In this document: piece by piece, positions 1 to 10,408 of the stretch
Layout: each line of letters begins with the position of its first letter
Position numbering within the stretch: the stretch's first letter is position 1
Assembly: GCA_022432975.1 (NCBI GenBank)
Contig: CM039503.1
Span: forward strand, 41,646,869-41,710,868
Origin: Begonia masoniana
Lineage: Eukaryota > Streptophyta > Magnoliopsida > Cucurbitales > Begoniaceae
Direction: 5' to 3'
Length of the DNA: 64,000 bases
The notes under the pieces: generated by a model
The model's input: only the letters and a program-made list of their open reading frames with translations
Database searches by the model: none
What the model was told of the DNA's origin: nothing
Program-made: the position numbers and the translations under genes

Positions 1-613
1 ATCCCCATTAAGAACTCCGAAGTTAAAAGTGCTTCGGCGAGAGCAATTCTATGTTGGGTGACCTTCTGGGAAGTTCTCGCCAAACAAAGTCGTGAGGGGA
101 GGATATTGGGCTGCGGCCCAATCCCCAGAGCGGACAATATCTTGCTGGGAATAGGGGTCGTTACAAATGGTATCAGAGCTTGTACCCAACCGGAAATGTG
201 GCCAACGAGGACGTTGGGCCCCTGAGGGGGGGTGATTGTGATGACCCGAATATGCACGTATGGGTACGATGGCTGCACGAACCGGAACCTGGATGGCGGT
301 ACGTCCGCGCGGGTGAACCGGAAGGTGACAGGTCGTAAAAAGGGGGTTGTCACAATCCCACATCGCTTGGGAAAGTATGTGGAAATGAAACATATGTAAA
401 GAGACCCTCCCAAGATAGTAAGACGCGTTTTGTAGCACGATTGACAACGGATCCCATAAGAACTCCGAAGTTAAAAGTGCTTCGGCGAGAGCAATTCCAG
501 GTTGGGTGACCTTCTGGGAAGTTCTCGCCAAACAAAGTCGTGAGGGGAGGATATTGGGCTGCAGCCCAATCCCCAGAGCGGACAATATCTTGCTGGGAAT
601 AGGGGTCGTTACA
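1..613 (+). mobile_element. Cassandra-type TRIM retrotransposon, 5' end outside window
   Basis: Two LTR copies flank a very short internal region. The left LTR is cut by the window edge and ends at 165 (GTTACA). The right LTR is 348-613, starting TGTCACAATCCCACATCG and ending GGGGTCGTTACA. Positions 168-182 read TGGTATCAGAGCTTG, a tRNA-Met primer-binding site. A purine tract (AAAAAGGGGG) just precedes the right LTR. The internal region is about 180 bp and has no coding capacity, so the element is non-autonomous. Both LTRs carry 5S-rRNA-like sequence, the hallmark of the Cassandra TRIM family. It interrupts the reverse transcriptase of the minus-strand gypsy element beginning at 614. The second target duplication lies outside the window. 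Confidence 0.88.
449..527 (+). other. 5S-rRNA-derived segment inside the Cassandra LTR
   Basis: The segment starts GGATCCCATAAGAACTCCGA and runs through GGTTGGGTGACCTTCTGGGA, closely following the 3' two-thirds of plant 5S rRNA. The same segment occurs in the left LTR at about 1-85. It is diverged (for example TTAAAAGTGCTTCGG), has no tandem 5S spacer around it, and is bounded by LTR sequence. It is therefore a captured RNA-polymerase-III-type promoter region rather than a functional rRNA gene. Confidence 0.85.
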
Positions 614-2932
614 ACCACTCTTAAGGTCCACCTTAGAAAATATTGAGGCTCCACTGAGCTCATCCAACATATCCTCGAGCCTTGGAATAGGGTATCTATA
701 TTTGACGGTAATTTGATTCACGGCTCGGCTATCAACACACATCCTCATTGTGCTGTCTTTCTTAGGTACCAATAGTGAGGGAACTACACAGGGACTCATG
801 GACTCTCGTATATATCCTTTATCCAACAATTCTTGTACTTGATCTTGAAGTTTCTTGGTCTCCTCGGGGTTCATTCTATAGGCCGGTCTATTAGGTAGTG
901 TAGCCCCGGGTATGAGGTCAATTTGACGTTCTATACCACGTAGAGGTGGTAATCCTTGGGGCAGTTCCTCAGGAAACACGTCTTGGAATTGATTGAGTAA
1001 CTTCTTCACGATGTCAGGGATTACTCCTAGCTCCATAACTCTATCTCGAAATAATATTAGGATCATGGGATCTCCTCGAAGCACCGATGCCTCTATCTCT
1101 GATCTAGTCATAAAAAGATTTGCTTTATTCTTTGCTTCTTTTCTAGCGGCATCGTCTTTGGATATTTCCTCGGGGGTCAAAGGTGCTAACTTAATTGTTT
1201 TACCACCAAACTTAAGGGAATAGTAGTTAGAATATCCATCGTGGTTCACTCTTCGATCAAATTGCCAGGGTCGTCCAAGAAGTAAGTGGCTAGCACTCAT
1301 GGGCACGACATCACATATAACAGAATCTTGATATTTTCCCATAGCAAAATCTACTCTCACTTGTCGAGAGACCTTAACATCATCCCTATCATCTAGTCAT
1401 CGTAACTTATAAGGGTGGGGATGCGTAGTCATCTCTAATCCTAACTTCTTAACTAACTCATCAGATGCCACATTGGCACAACTTCCTCCATCTATAATTA
1501 AAGAGCATATCTTATCCTTGATAACACATCTACTATGAAAGATATTCTCACGTTGGCAATCTTCTCCTGAATTCTTAGTCACCAGGACTCGTCTCCTAAC
1601 CATCAACAAGGGTCCCTCATGAGCGTGCATGACTTCGTCCTCAGTGTCACTTTCCTCGACATCTTTGTCCTCTATTCCTACCTCGTGGTCATCCTCACTC
1701 TCAACTTCTCCCGTATCTTCCTTGATAATCATCACCCGTCGATTCGGACATTGAACCATATAATGACCTAGACCTTGACATTTATAACACTTGATTTCTC
1801 TCGCTCTTAGTGGGTTGGCTTTATCGACTAAGGTTTTGTTACTGGACTCCTTAAGTGGCCAACTAGGGTTAAAAGGCTTCTTTCCTTCAGCCTTGTCAAA
1901 GGGCTTGATTGGCGCGGGTGGCTTAGTGGTGACTTTAGGAGGAATGTGGGGGGTGAACTTAGTAGGGTAGGTGGATTTTCTCTTTCTATTGAGCTGTCGC
2001 TCAATCGTCATGGCCATATGAACTATTGCATCTAAGGACTCTACTGGGTGTATTTCAACTAGATCTCCTATGTCTCTATTCAATCCTCGAATGAATCTAG
2101 CAATAACTTGCTCCTCAGGTTCTTCCATATCTACTCGTATCCTTAGAGTTTCAAATTCAGCTAGGTAAGCCTCAACGGATCGAGTTCCTTGTCGTAGGTT
2201 TTGGATTTGAAGGAATAGATCTTGACGGTAATGGGTGGGTATGAACCTCTTAGTCATGAGCGATTTCATTGCTCTCCATGTCGTAATGGGGGTATCTCCT
2301 ATCCGTCGTCTTTGGAGCTTAATATTGGACCACCAGAGGGCCGCATATCCCGATAGCTCTACTGATACTAACTGGATCTTTACTTTATCGGAGTACTCAT
2401 AATAGTCGAAAACTTTCTCTACCTTATCAATCCATTCTAGAAAGGTATCTCCATCGCATATTTCGTCAAATGGGGGTATATGTAGCTTGACATTTCTAAG
2501 GCCCTCTTGATCCTTTCGTCTACTTAGTCAAAAAGTCTCTTCATCATCTAAGGTCCATTCTTCCTCCTCCTCATCATAAAGCGGGTTTCGTCTCCTAGGA
2601 TACTCAGGTCTTTCTTCATCCGAGGTGGGATATGGTTCTTGAAATCGTCTCCTAGGATTTCTAGGTCTAAATCGAGATGCGGGTTCTCGGGTCGCTGCAT
2701 TTGGAATTCTCGTATTAAGGACTTCCATTATGTGTTTCATGCTAAGGGTTAAGTCCTTAAGTTGTTGGCCTATATGGTTAACTTCTCCACTAAGACCATC
2801 TAATTGTCCTTGCATGCTAGACTCTCCCTCTTGTGGGGTGTGAGTCTCAGGTTGGGGAATGTCTTTGTCCCGGTTTGGTTCTTGATTCATATCTTGGTTT
2901 AGCTCTCGGTTAATTGCACTCCTAGTCTTCAT
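614..2932 (-). pseudogene. Ty3/gypsy gag-pol (element A), interrupted by the TRIM
   Basis: One reading frame runs from ATG at 2932 with two in-frame stops, TGA at 2528-2530 and TGA at 1397-1399. In order it encodes an acidic, proline-rich gag N terminus, a retrotransposon gag domain (WRAMKSLMTKRF region), a CCHC zinc knuckle (CYKCQGLGHYMVQC), an acidic linker, a retroviral-type aspartic protease (LIIDGGSCANVAS) and the start of reverse transcriptase (MRMCVDSRAVNQ, then FSKVDLKSG). It is broken at 613/614 by the Cassandra insertion, so the rest of RT, RNase H and integrase are not visible. The protein would act in cytoplasmic particle assembly and reverse transcription. The stops and the insertion make it dead. 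The gypsy assignment rests on the RT motifs. Confidence 0.9.
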
Positions 2933-4536
2933 TCATGTGAATACTAAAGTTTTAGGAATGAAGATTTTAATTAGGTTTAAGTTGATCCTAAATTGTTAGG
3001 ATAGGAAAAAATGGTGAAGCTAATTAGAATTCCAATCTAGAAATTTTGAAACACATTTTTAAGGGCCTAAACGACATTTTTTGGGGGTCAATGCATGTTT
3101 GAAATTCGGTTTTAGACTTTGCATTTTGTAGAGCTATTCGAGAGCTTCGATTTGACAAGTGGCTCGTCGAAAACTGACACTTGTAGCCAAAGTTATGGCC
3201 ATTTTAGTGGGGAAAGGTCAAATTCACTAACAAATAAGTTTTAAATCCACTAAATAGAGATAATCGATTCGTACGTGCTCTTTAACGTCTTAGTAAACTT
3301 AATACATATATTTCCAAACATGCAATTACAAACAATTATCTTACCAACAGAACCTTATTAATTTTAATCTCATTCAAACACAAAGTGAAAGCGACATAAA
3401 GCAAACACCAAAAGTAGAGGCTAGTTTAGGTTATGCACTTTTACTTAACTTTCACTCCTTTTAGCAACGTTTTACTTTATCAATGTAATTCAAATGAAAA
3501 GGCAAATATTCTCAGTAGATTAATATACTAAGACTGCATCAACAGAACATTATAACACGAAGCTCGGATTTAAATATGCAACTGCATTAAACTATAACAC
3601 TAAACAGCAACTTAAACCACTAAACAACAACTTAAACCACCAAACAGCAACACGAAATGATATTAATCAAACATATTTTTTAATGCTCAGATCTGTGATT
3701 ATAACAACATGTTCTTAAGTGCTGGAAAAGTGAGATACACAGCAGCCAAGTCAGCAAACCAAAAAGAGAAAGAAAAACAGCAAGTACTAAGTTTGTTAGG
3801 GTTTGTTCTACCAAAAAGAGAAGGAAAATAAGCAACGCGAAAATGGTGGAATACTTTTCAAAAACTCAAGCTCAAAGTTGCAGACTAATAAAAAACATTC
3901 TGGAAATGATCTTTGCAAGAAACTAAAAGAAAATAAAAGAGAAGGTAAGAAAAACAGCAAGAACACCAAACCGAAAATGAAGAACAGCAAGCACCCCGGT
4001 TTTGGTGCCTCGGTTTGGGCAACCAAATGGGTTTGGAAAACAAACCGATCTGGTTTCTCTCACCCTAAGGGAGCTATCCAAGCTCTGATACCACCTGATA
4101 TTAATCAAACATATTTTTTAATGCTCAGATCTGTGATTATAACAACATGTTCTTAAGTGCTGGAAAAGTGAGATACACAGCAGCCAAGTCAGCAAACCAA
4201 AAAGAGAAAGAAAAACAGCAAGTACTAAGTTTGTTAGGGTTTGTTCTACCAAAAAGAGAAGGAAAATAAGCAACGCGAAAATGGTGGAATACTTTTCAAA
4301 AACTCAAGCTCAAAGTTGCAGACTACTAATAAAAACATTCTGGAAATGATCTTTGCAAGAAACTAAAAGAAAATAAAAGAGAAGGTAAGAAAAACAGCAA
4401 GAACACCAAACCGAAAATGAAGAACAGCAAGCACCCGGTTTTGGTGCCTCGGTTTTGGGCAACCAAATGGGTTTGGAAAACAAAACCGATCTGGTTTCTC
4501 TCACCCTAAGGGAGCTATCCAAGCTCTGATACCACC
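2933..4536 (-). mobile_element. Untranslated leader of gypsy element A, with 438-bp tandem duplication
   Basis: AT-rich, non-coding stretch between the LTR (4537) and gag (2932). Positions 3661-4098 are repeated at 4099-4536 with an offset of 438 and very few differences. Each unit ends in the sequence complementary to a tRNA-Met primer-binding site (GCTCTGATACCACC on the plus strand, at about 4083-4095 and 4523-4535), so the element has two PBS copies. Small reading frames predicted here lie in simple A-rich sequence and are not supported. Confidence 0.75.
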
Positions 4537-5530
4537 TGATGAGCTCCGACCTGTAAATAGGACTCAAGAACTCGAAGAAGACCGGTTAGCTCCGGGTGAC
4601 ACAAATCCGAGAAAACTGAGAATGGAAAATGTAAAAGAAATATCAAACGTACTTGAAATTTAATGAAATTTTAGGTGAATCTTGTGAAGTGAGTGAGGTG
4701 TGTGCTGGTGAAAGTCGTGGTCCAGATTCGTTAAGATGAAGGATTTATGGAATGTTTTCCGAGAATCGGCCGGTGAGTGCTTCAATGGAGCTTCCGGCAA
4801 GAGTTTCTTCCAAGGAAGAAAACTCGATTCAAGGAACCGGTTAAGGCCACTCCAAGAGTGGAGAATGAGGTGGAAAAATCCACTCCAACTAGCTACCAAG
4901 CTAGAAGAATGGTTCGGGGGCGCAACCCCTCGGTTGTTGTCAACCTAGCTTACCTTGGAAGCTCTTTGCTCCAAGCTTCTTCTTCTATTGAGAGAGAAAT
5001 CCGTGGGTGCTCATAAATCAACCAAAAAAAGTTACAAACACCAATACCATGAATATATAGACCTAATGGTGGGCTTGGGTTTGGGCTTGGGCTTGGACTT
5101 GGACTTGGAAGAGGAATGATGGTCACCATGTGGGCTTGAGACATGTCTTCAACTTCAATGGGCCAAACCAAGCCACCAACTAATCCTATCATTCATCTAA
5201 TCCTAACATGCATCTAATCCTAACATGCATCTAATAAAGTTTAAACAAGAAGGCCAACGTTTGCCAATAAGTTTGAAATTTCAAAAAAAGCAACAAATAT
5301 TAAAGCTCGGGAAGACAAATTCCCATGTGAGCATTAAGGTGTCTCTTTAGTCTTTCCACATGAGGAGATGCTTCGGTTGGTCAACGTCTCCAGCTTTAAT
5401 CTCCCACTTCAAGTCATCCACGGTATCCTCCAAGTCTTCACACGAACCATGACCTGCAAAAGAGACAAGTGTGTTAGTCAAATTGTGGACTCGGGTCTGG
5501 GATCGTGTAATGGGCCTACGGGGCACATCA
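4537..5530 (-). mobile_element. LTR of gypsy element A
   Basis: On the minus strand it begins TGATGTGCCCCG (5530) and ends GGAGCTCATCA (4537), with TGATG/CATCA terminal inverted repeats. It is followed at once by a PBS complementary to tRNA-Met. A related LTR lies in plus orientation at 43665-44703, also followed by a Met-type PBS, which fixes both borders. Part of the minus strand carries a short GCCCAAGCCCAAG-type simple repeat (plus-strand view about 5067-5110). Confidence 0.82.
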
Positions 5531-7312
5531 GATCGCCTCCTTAGCCGATCGATCGGCAACCTCTCTGGAATCCGAAATTCCAGAGAGTTTGCTTCCCTCT
5601 TTCTTTTATTCCCTACACACTTATACTTCCATTTTCTTCTACAAATTACCTCTAATTACTACATACATCATCACAATGCATCTCAACATAATTTCGCCTG
5701 ATACATGCACATCCTTCATAATATCACTCCTACCGACTCAAAATGTGTTTAAAACAAATACGAACTGCGTGGATCTGTTTAAAAACTAGACAATTTCCCC
5801 TGTTTAAAAATTGAACGTATCCCTATAATATAAATTATCTAGCAGTTCCAATATATCATCGATAAAATACTTTTCAAAGCAGTTTATAAAATAAGTTTCC
5901 AAAACATAAAACATAAACCTATCAACTAACCCGATTCCAAGCATCCTAATATGTTCAATCTATACAATTTCTCCTACAACCTAACTATCATGTCCCCAAA
6001 ATACTTACGTACATCCCCACGGGTCAAAAGGCGCATCGACTGCCCAGCACACTCCCACGGGCCATCCTCCTTCAACTGCATCATTCCTCGGGTGGAGGGA
6101 TCTCGTCCTCACCTATATCAAGATCACCTACACCATACAGACAATCTATGAGCTAAAGCTCAGCAAGTTTCGTAAATGCAAATGCATGCTGTGCATATGA
6201 GTTCGTAAATTATGCAATATTTTCTTATCTTTACATAAGTTGTCACCGAGATCTCAACCCCCTAAATGGAGAGGGCACATCCTGCGATTGGACAACCCTT
6301 TCCACCTAGAGGAGGGGGGTACATGCTTGCAACACGCACAGCCATGCCTGAGCCCCACCTCGCATGACCATAAACATACATGGGTTCATATTAGATGTGG
6401 TATTGTGACAGACCCTTAATCGATCCACACAATAGATTAATAGCCCCCTTTCAGGCCACATCACCATTTTCTTTAAAACATAGTACAAAAATTCATTTTC
6501 TATGCGTAATTCAAAACTGTGATGCATGAACAATTTATAGCATAATTTAAACATACAGCATATATACCATCAAGACTATAAAAACATAACCTATAAAAGA
6601 ACTAAACCTAACTACCCAACCAAAGCAATTTAAACAAACACGTCACCAAAGCTCCTCGAGACGACTTTGACGTACGGTGTAGGCCAAAAGGCCATAGTAA
6701 GTCACGAGAACTTACCTCGTGCGTGCTGAACTTCAAGCTCCGTCCACGAGCGTCGTTTGTCTGAAGCAAAACACAACAGTCGTCGTTAAAATGAGATTAA
6801 ACCGTTTAACGTCCAAATTTAACGAAACCTTAACTAAGGAAATTTTCCTAAAATTTACCGAGCAACTCACGCTTGTAAATTTCTAAACTTCATTGACGGC
6901 GATTCTCAAGCTCTAAATATCCGGTTTTCAACCTAAACACCTTATACGCTCTAAATTTCATCCAATAACGTTTAATACGTTCAATATACTCACAAACCAG
7001 TAAAGCTATTGATTTCGAACCCTAATTCACGTTTTTAACAAAACCTAAACAAAACCCTAACTGTGAAACTTCGTGAAAACTGAACAATAACCTTCCAAAA
7101 CTATAGAATCATACCTAGGGTTGCGAGAGGAGTAGAAATCACAAAGAAAACGAGACGATCGGAGGACGAATCGTAAACGGAGAGGCAGAACGCCGTTGAG
7201 GAGAAAAATCGTCGCTTGGAGGAAAACACAGAGAAGGGAAGTCGTGAATGAGGGAGAAGAGAAGAAGAGTTTGTCTCTAAAGCTATCGGTATATCAAGAA
7301 TCAATGGAGAGG
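5531..7312 (-). mobile_element. Fragment of a large solo-type LTR with the conserved splice/hairpin module
   Basis: Minus-strand LTR sequence into which element A inserted at 5530/5531. It carries the donor GAGGTAAG (complement of 6711-6718), hairpin A GGCCTTTTGGCC (6682-6693), box A (6672-6684), hairpin B TGAGCTTTAGCTCA (6149-6162) and box B (6127-6138). The stretch 7100-7310 is the CT-rich, CG-containing sequence that lies near the LTR start in the related copies. Its own start (a TGTAACA-type end) is missing, and it abuts a decayed gypsy pol at about 7312. No credible gene is present. Confidence 0.65.
6127..6718 (-). promoter_or_regulatory. LTR splice/hairpin module, copy 1
   Basis: Read on the minus strand: donor GAG|GTAAG, hairpin A GGCC-UUUU-GGCC, box A CCTACACCGTAC, an interval of about 530 nt, hairpin B UGAGC-UUUA-GCUCA, box B GTATGGTGTAGG. 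Boxes A and B pair over 12 positions including one G-U. The LTR is diverged from the other copies, so the retained pairing is informative. Confidence 0.55.
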
Positions 7313-10252
7313 AGAGACTAAAGAAGTCACTCTACTCAAAGCATCAGCCACTACATTCGCCTTGCCAGGGTGGTACTTAATCTCAAAATCATAATCTTTG
7401 ACAAACTCTAATCACCTATGTTGCCTCATATTCAGTTCCTTTTGCGTGAAAATATATTTCAGACTTTTATGGTCCGAAAATATCTCACAAGTTTGTCCAT
7501 GCAGGTAGTGCCTCCAAATCTTTAATGCAAAGACCACAGCAGCTAATTCTAAGTCGTGTGTAGGGTAATTCTTTTCATGAGCTTTCAACTGTCTCGAGGC
7601 ATAAGCTATTACTTTACCATCCTGCATCAACACACAACCTAGACCAATTTTGGAAGCATCACAATAAATGCTAAACTTACCATTATCGACAGGAAGGGTG
7701 AGAATCAGAGCATTGGTCAGTTTCTGTTTCAAAGTCTGAAAACTGTGCTCACAATCCTCAGTCCACACATATTTCACGTTCTTTCTAGTTAGTCGAGTGA
7801 GGGGTATTGCAATCTTTGAGAATCCTTCAATAAATTTCCTGTAATACCCAGCCAATCCGAGGAAACTCCTAATATCAGTAGCATTCTTCGGTTGGGGCCA
7901 CTCCTTAACCGCTTGGACCTTGGCTGGATCGACAGCTATACCACTCCCTGAAATAACATGTCCTAAAAAGTGAATTTGGTCTAACCAAAACTCACACTTA
8001 GAGAACTTGGCATAAAGTTGGTGTTGCCTCAGTAATCCTAACACCAAGCTTAAGTGTCTTGCATGCTCCTCCTTGGTTCGTGAGTAGACCAAAATGTCAT
8101 CGATAAATACTATGACAAATTTATCCAAAAATTCATGAAACACCCTATTCATGAGATCCATGAAGGCTGCTGGTGCATTTGTCAATCCAAAAGACATGAC
8201 CAAAAACTCATAATGTCCATACCTTGTGCGAAAAGTAGTCTTTGGAATATCTTCATATTTAACCTTCAACTGGTAATAACCGGACCTAAGGTCAATCTTA
8301 GAGAAAACTCTTGCACCATTAAGCTGGTCAAATAAATCATCGATCCTCGGCAGTGGATACTTGTTCTTGACAGTTAACTTGTTCAATTCTCTATAGTCTA
8401 TGCACATACGCATTGATCCATCTTTCTTTTTGACAAAAAGGACAGGTGCACCCCACGGTGAAAAGCTTGGGTGTATAAACCCTTTCTCCAACAGATCCTC
8501 CAATTGCTTCTTTAATTCCTTAAGTTCGTTTGGAGCTAATCTATATGGATTTTTAGACACAGGCTCGGCTCCGAGGTAAACATCTACAACAAATTCAATT
8601 TCTCTATCTGGTGGCAAGCCAGGAAGGTCATCTAGGAATACTTCTGGAAAATCTTGGACAACTAAAACATTTTTAGGGCTTGATTTTTCTACCAGTTGTG
8701 TATCTAAGACATTAGCCAAAAAGCACAAATACTCTCTGCATGATGAGGGTCTACAATCGACAGAAGTCATCACAGTCATTTCCTTACTCTTCTTCAGAGC
8801 TTGGAAGGTATGGTTTAAATCACCAGGGAATTGAAAACTAACAATTCCAGTCCTACAATCTATTGTAGCATAATGCTTAAACAACCAATCCATTCCTAGG
8901 ATTACATCAAATCCCATTATGTCCATAATAATAAGATCAGCAGGTAAACTTACGTCCCCTACTAACACATCACTGTCAACCATCACTCGGTTAGAGCGCA
9001 TGCGTTCACCAGAGGGTAATGTAACATTAAACATATGCATGGAAGGAGTAAACTGTACATCTAACTTATCAGCAAATGTAGATGCTATAAATGAATGTGT
9101 TGCACCGGAATCTATCAAAGTAAAAGCAGGCACAGAGTTCATCAATATAGTACCTGACACAACAGCAGGCTGTTCTTCACCTGACTCCACCATGGAGAAT
9201 ATCCTCGGTTTAATCATAGCAGGGCCATTCTTAGGAACTGGGCAGTCTCTGCTAACATGGCCGACCTTGTTACAATTGAAGCATCTGGTGATCCTAGGCT
9301 TTGGGCAATCTCTGTGTGTATGCCCAAACTCCTCACAATTGAAACACTTTTCCGTCCCAAATCTACACTCGCCCAAGTGATTCTTCAAGCATTTCGGGCA
9401 CTGGGGAAACTTCCTGGTATCTGGTACTTTCCTTCCTGTTCCTTGGCTACTCTGGCCTTCACTAGGCCTCTTTATTCCCCTCTGTTGGTGTGGCTGGATA
9501 AACTTTTGTGGAACCTCCTTTGGTCCAGCACACTTCTTTTCAGCTTCTTCCACTTCCAGAGCAGTGGACACAACTTTACTAAATGTCAAGCCTTTAATAC
9601 CACAAAATTTAACTCCTCGGTAGATTTCTGGCTTCAGTCCTTGCATAAACTGAAACACTTTATCTTCATTCCTATGTACAAGATGTTTAGCAAATCTTGA
9701 CAAGGATTCGAATTGTCTGCTGTACTCTGCCACCGACCCCGTTTGCTTCAGCTGCATGAACTCTATTTTCTTTGCGGTTTGAACAGTGTTACTAAAATAT
9801 TTATCATAGAAAATGTCCTTAAATTGCGACCAAGTCATCGCCAAAACGTCGGTGGTGGTCTCAATTGTCTCCCACCAAAGTTGTGCATCACCAGCCAGAT
9901 GAAATGTTGCCAACGTGACCTTTTCCCCTTCACCAACATTGACACACCTAAACATACTCTCAACCTTCCTCAGCCATTCCTCAGCAATTATCGGGTTGGG
10001 CGACTTTCCATCGAATGTGGGTGGTTGCAGTCTGTGGAATCTGTCCCCCGTATGCTCATTGCCATAGCCCGAGTTGGCACTTCCTTGTGCTTCTCGGTTC
10101 AATAACACTTCTAACTGGTCAGACTGTTATCGCACTATGTCAGTCTGCTGATGCACCAATTCCGTCAGCTGCCTAATTACACTAGGGTCCTCCTCCTGTC
10201 TCGGAGTTGGTATCTCTCTTGGTAGTCTCGGTCTTCCTGGTCGTGTAGCCAT
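7313..10252 (-). pseudogene. Ty3/gypsy gag-pol (element B), truncated before integrase
   Basis: The frame opens at ATG 10252 (MATRPGRPRLPREIPTPRQE), meets TAA at 10127-10129 after 41 codons, then is open to TAG at 7412-7414 and reads on for about 30 codons. Domains in order: gag ([16 protein letters not shown], then [15 protein letters not shown]), CCHC-type knuckles ([14 protein letters not shown] and [14 protein letters not shown]), protease ([13 protein letters not shown]), RT ([10 protein letters not shown]), RNase H ([18 protein letters not shown]). The last recognisable residues are the RNase H-integrase linker ([15 protein letters not shown]). Integrase and chromodomain are absent because the frame ends in unrelated LTR sequence near 7312. 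The two stops fit single transitions (CAA to TAA, TGG to TAG). Typical of long chromovirus-like gypsy elements in plants. Confidence 0.92.
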
Positions 10253-10392
10253 TTTGCTATATTCCTAGACAAGGTTAAATACTCTCATAAATATCTAATA
10301 ACTAAGGCTAACATAAACACTTACAGTTGTTGAAGTACTTCCATGCGTCGGTTGGCACTGATAAGTAATCTTTTGAACGGTTTAACTGACAT

Positions 10393-10405
10393 GTCTCTGA
10401 TACCA
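10393..10405 (-). other. Primer-binding site of gypsy element B
   Basis: The complement reads TGGTATCAGAGAC, matching the 3' end of tRNA-Met. It lies three bases inside the LTR end (GTTACA at 10409), as expected for a minus-strand retroelement whose gag starts at 10252. Confidence 0.8.
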
Positions 10406-10408
10406 TAC

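Noticed and set aside
449..527. Functional 5S rRNA gene
   Set aside because: Diverged and confined to the LTR boundaries of a TRIM present twice with PBS and purine tract between; fits Cassandra instead.
3803..4567. Lys/Asn-rich or Phe-rich small frames
   Set aside because: Lie in the A-rich, tandemly duplicated leader of element A.
8919..10105. Plus-strand frames opposite gypsy gag-pol
   Set aside because: Shadows of the minus-strand gag-pol, with no domain features.
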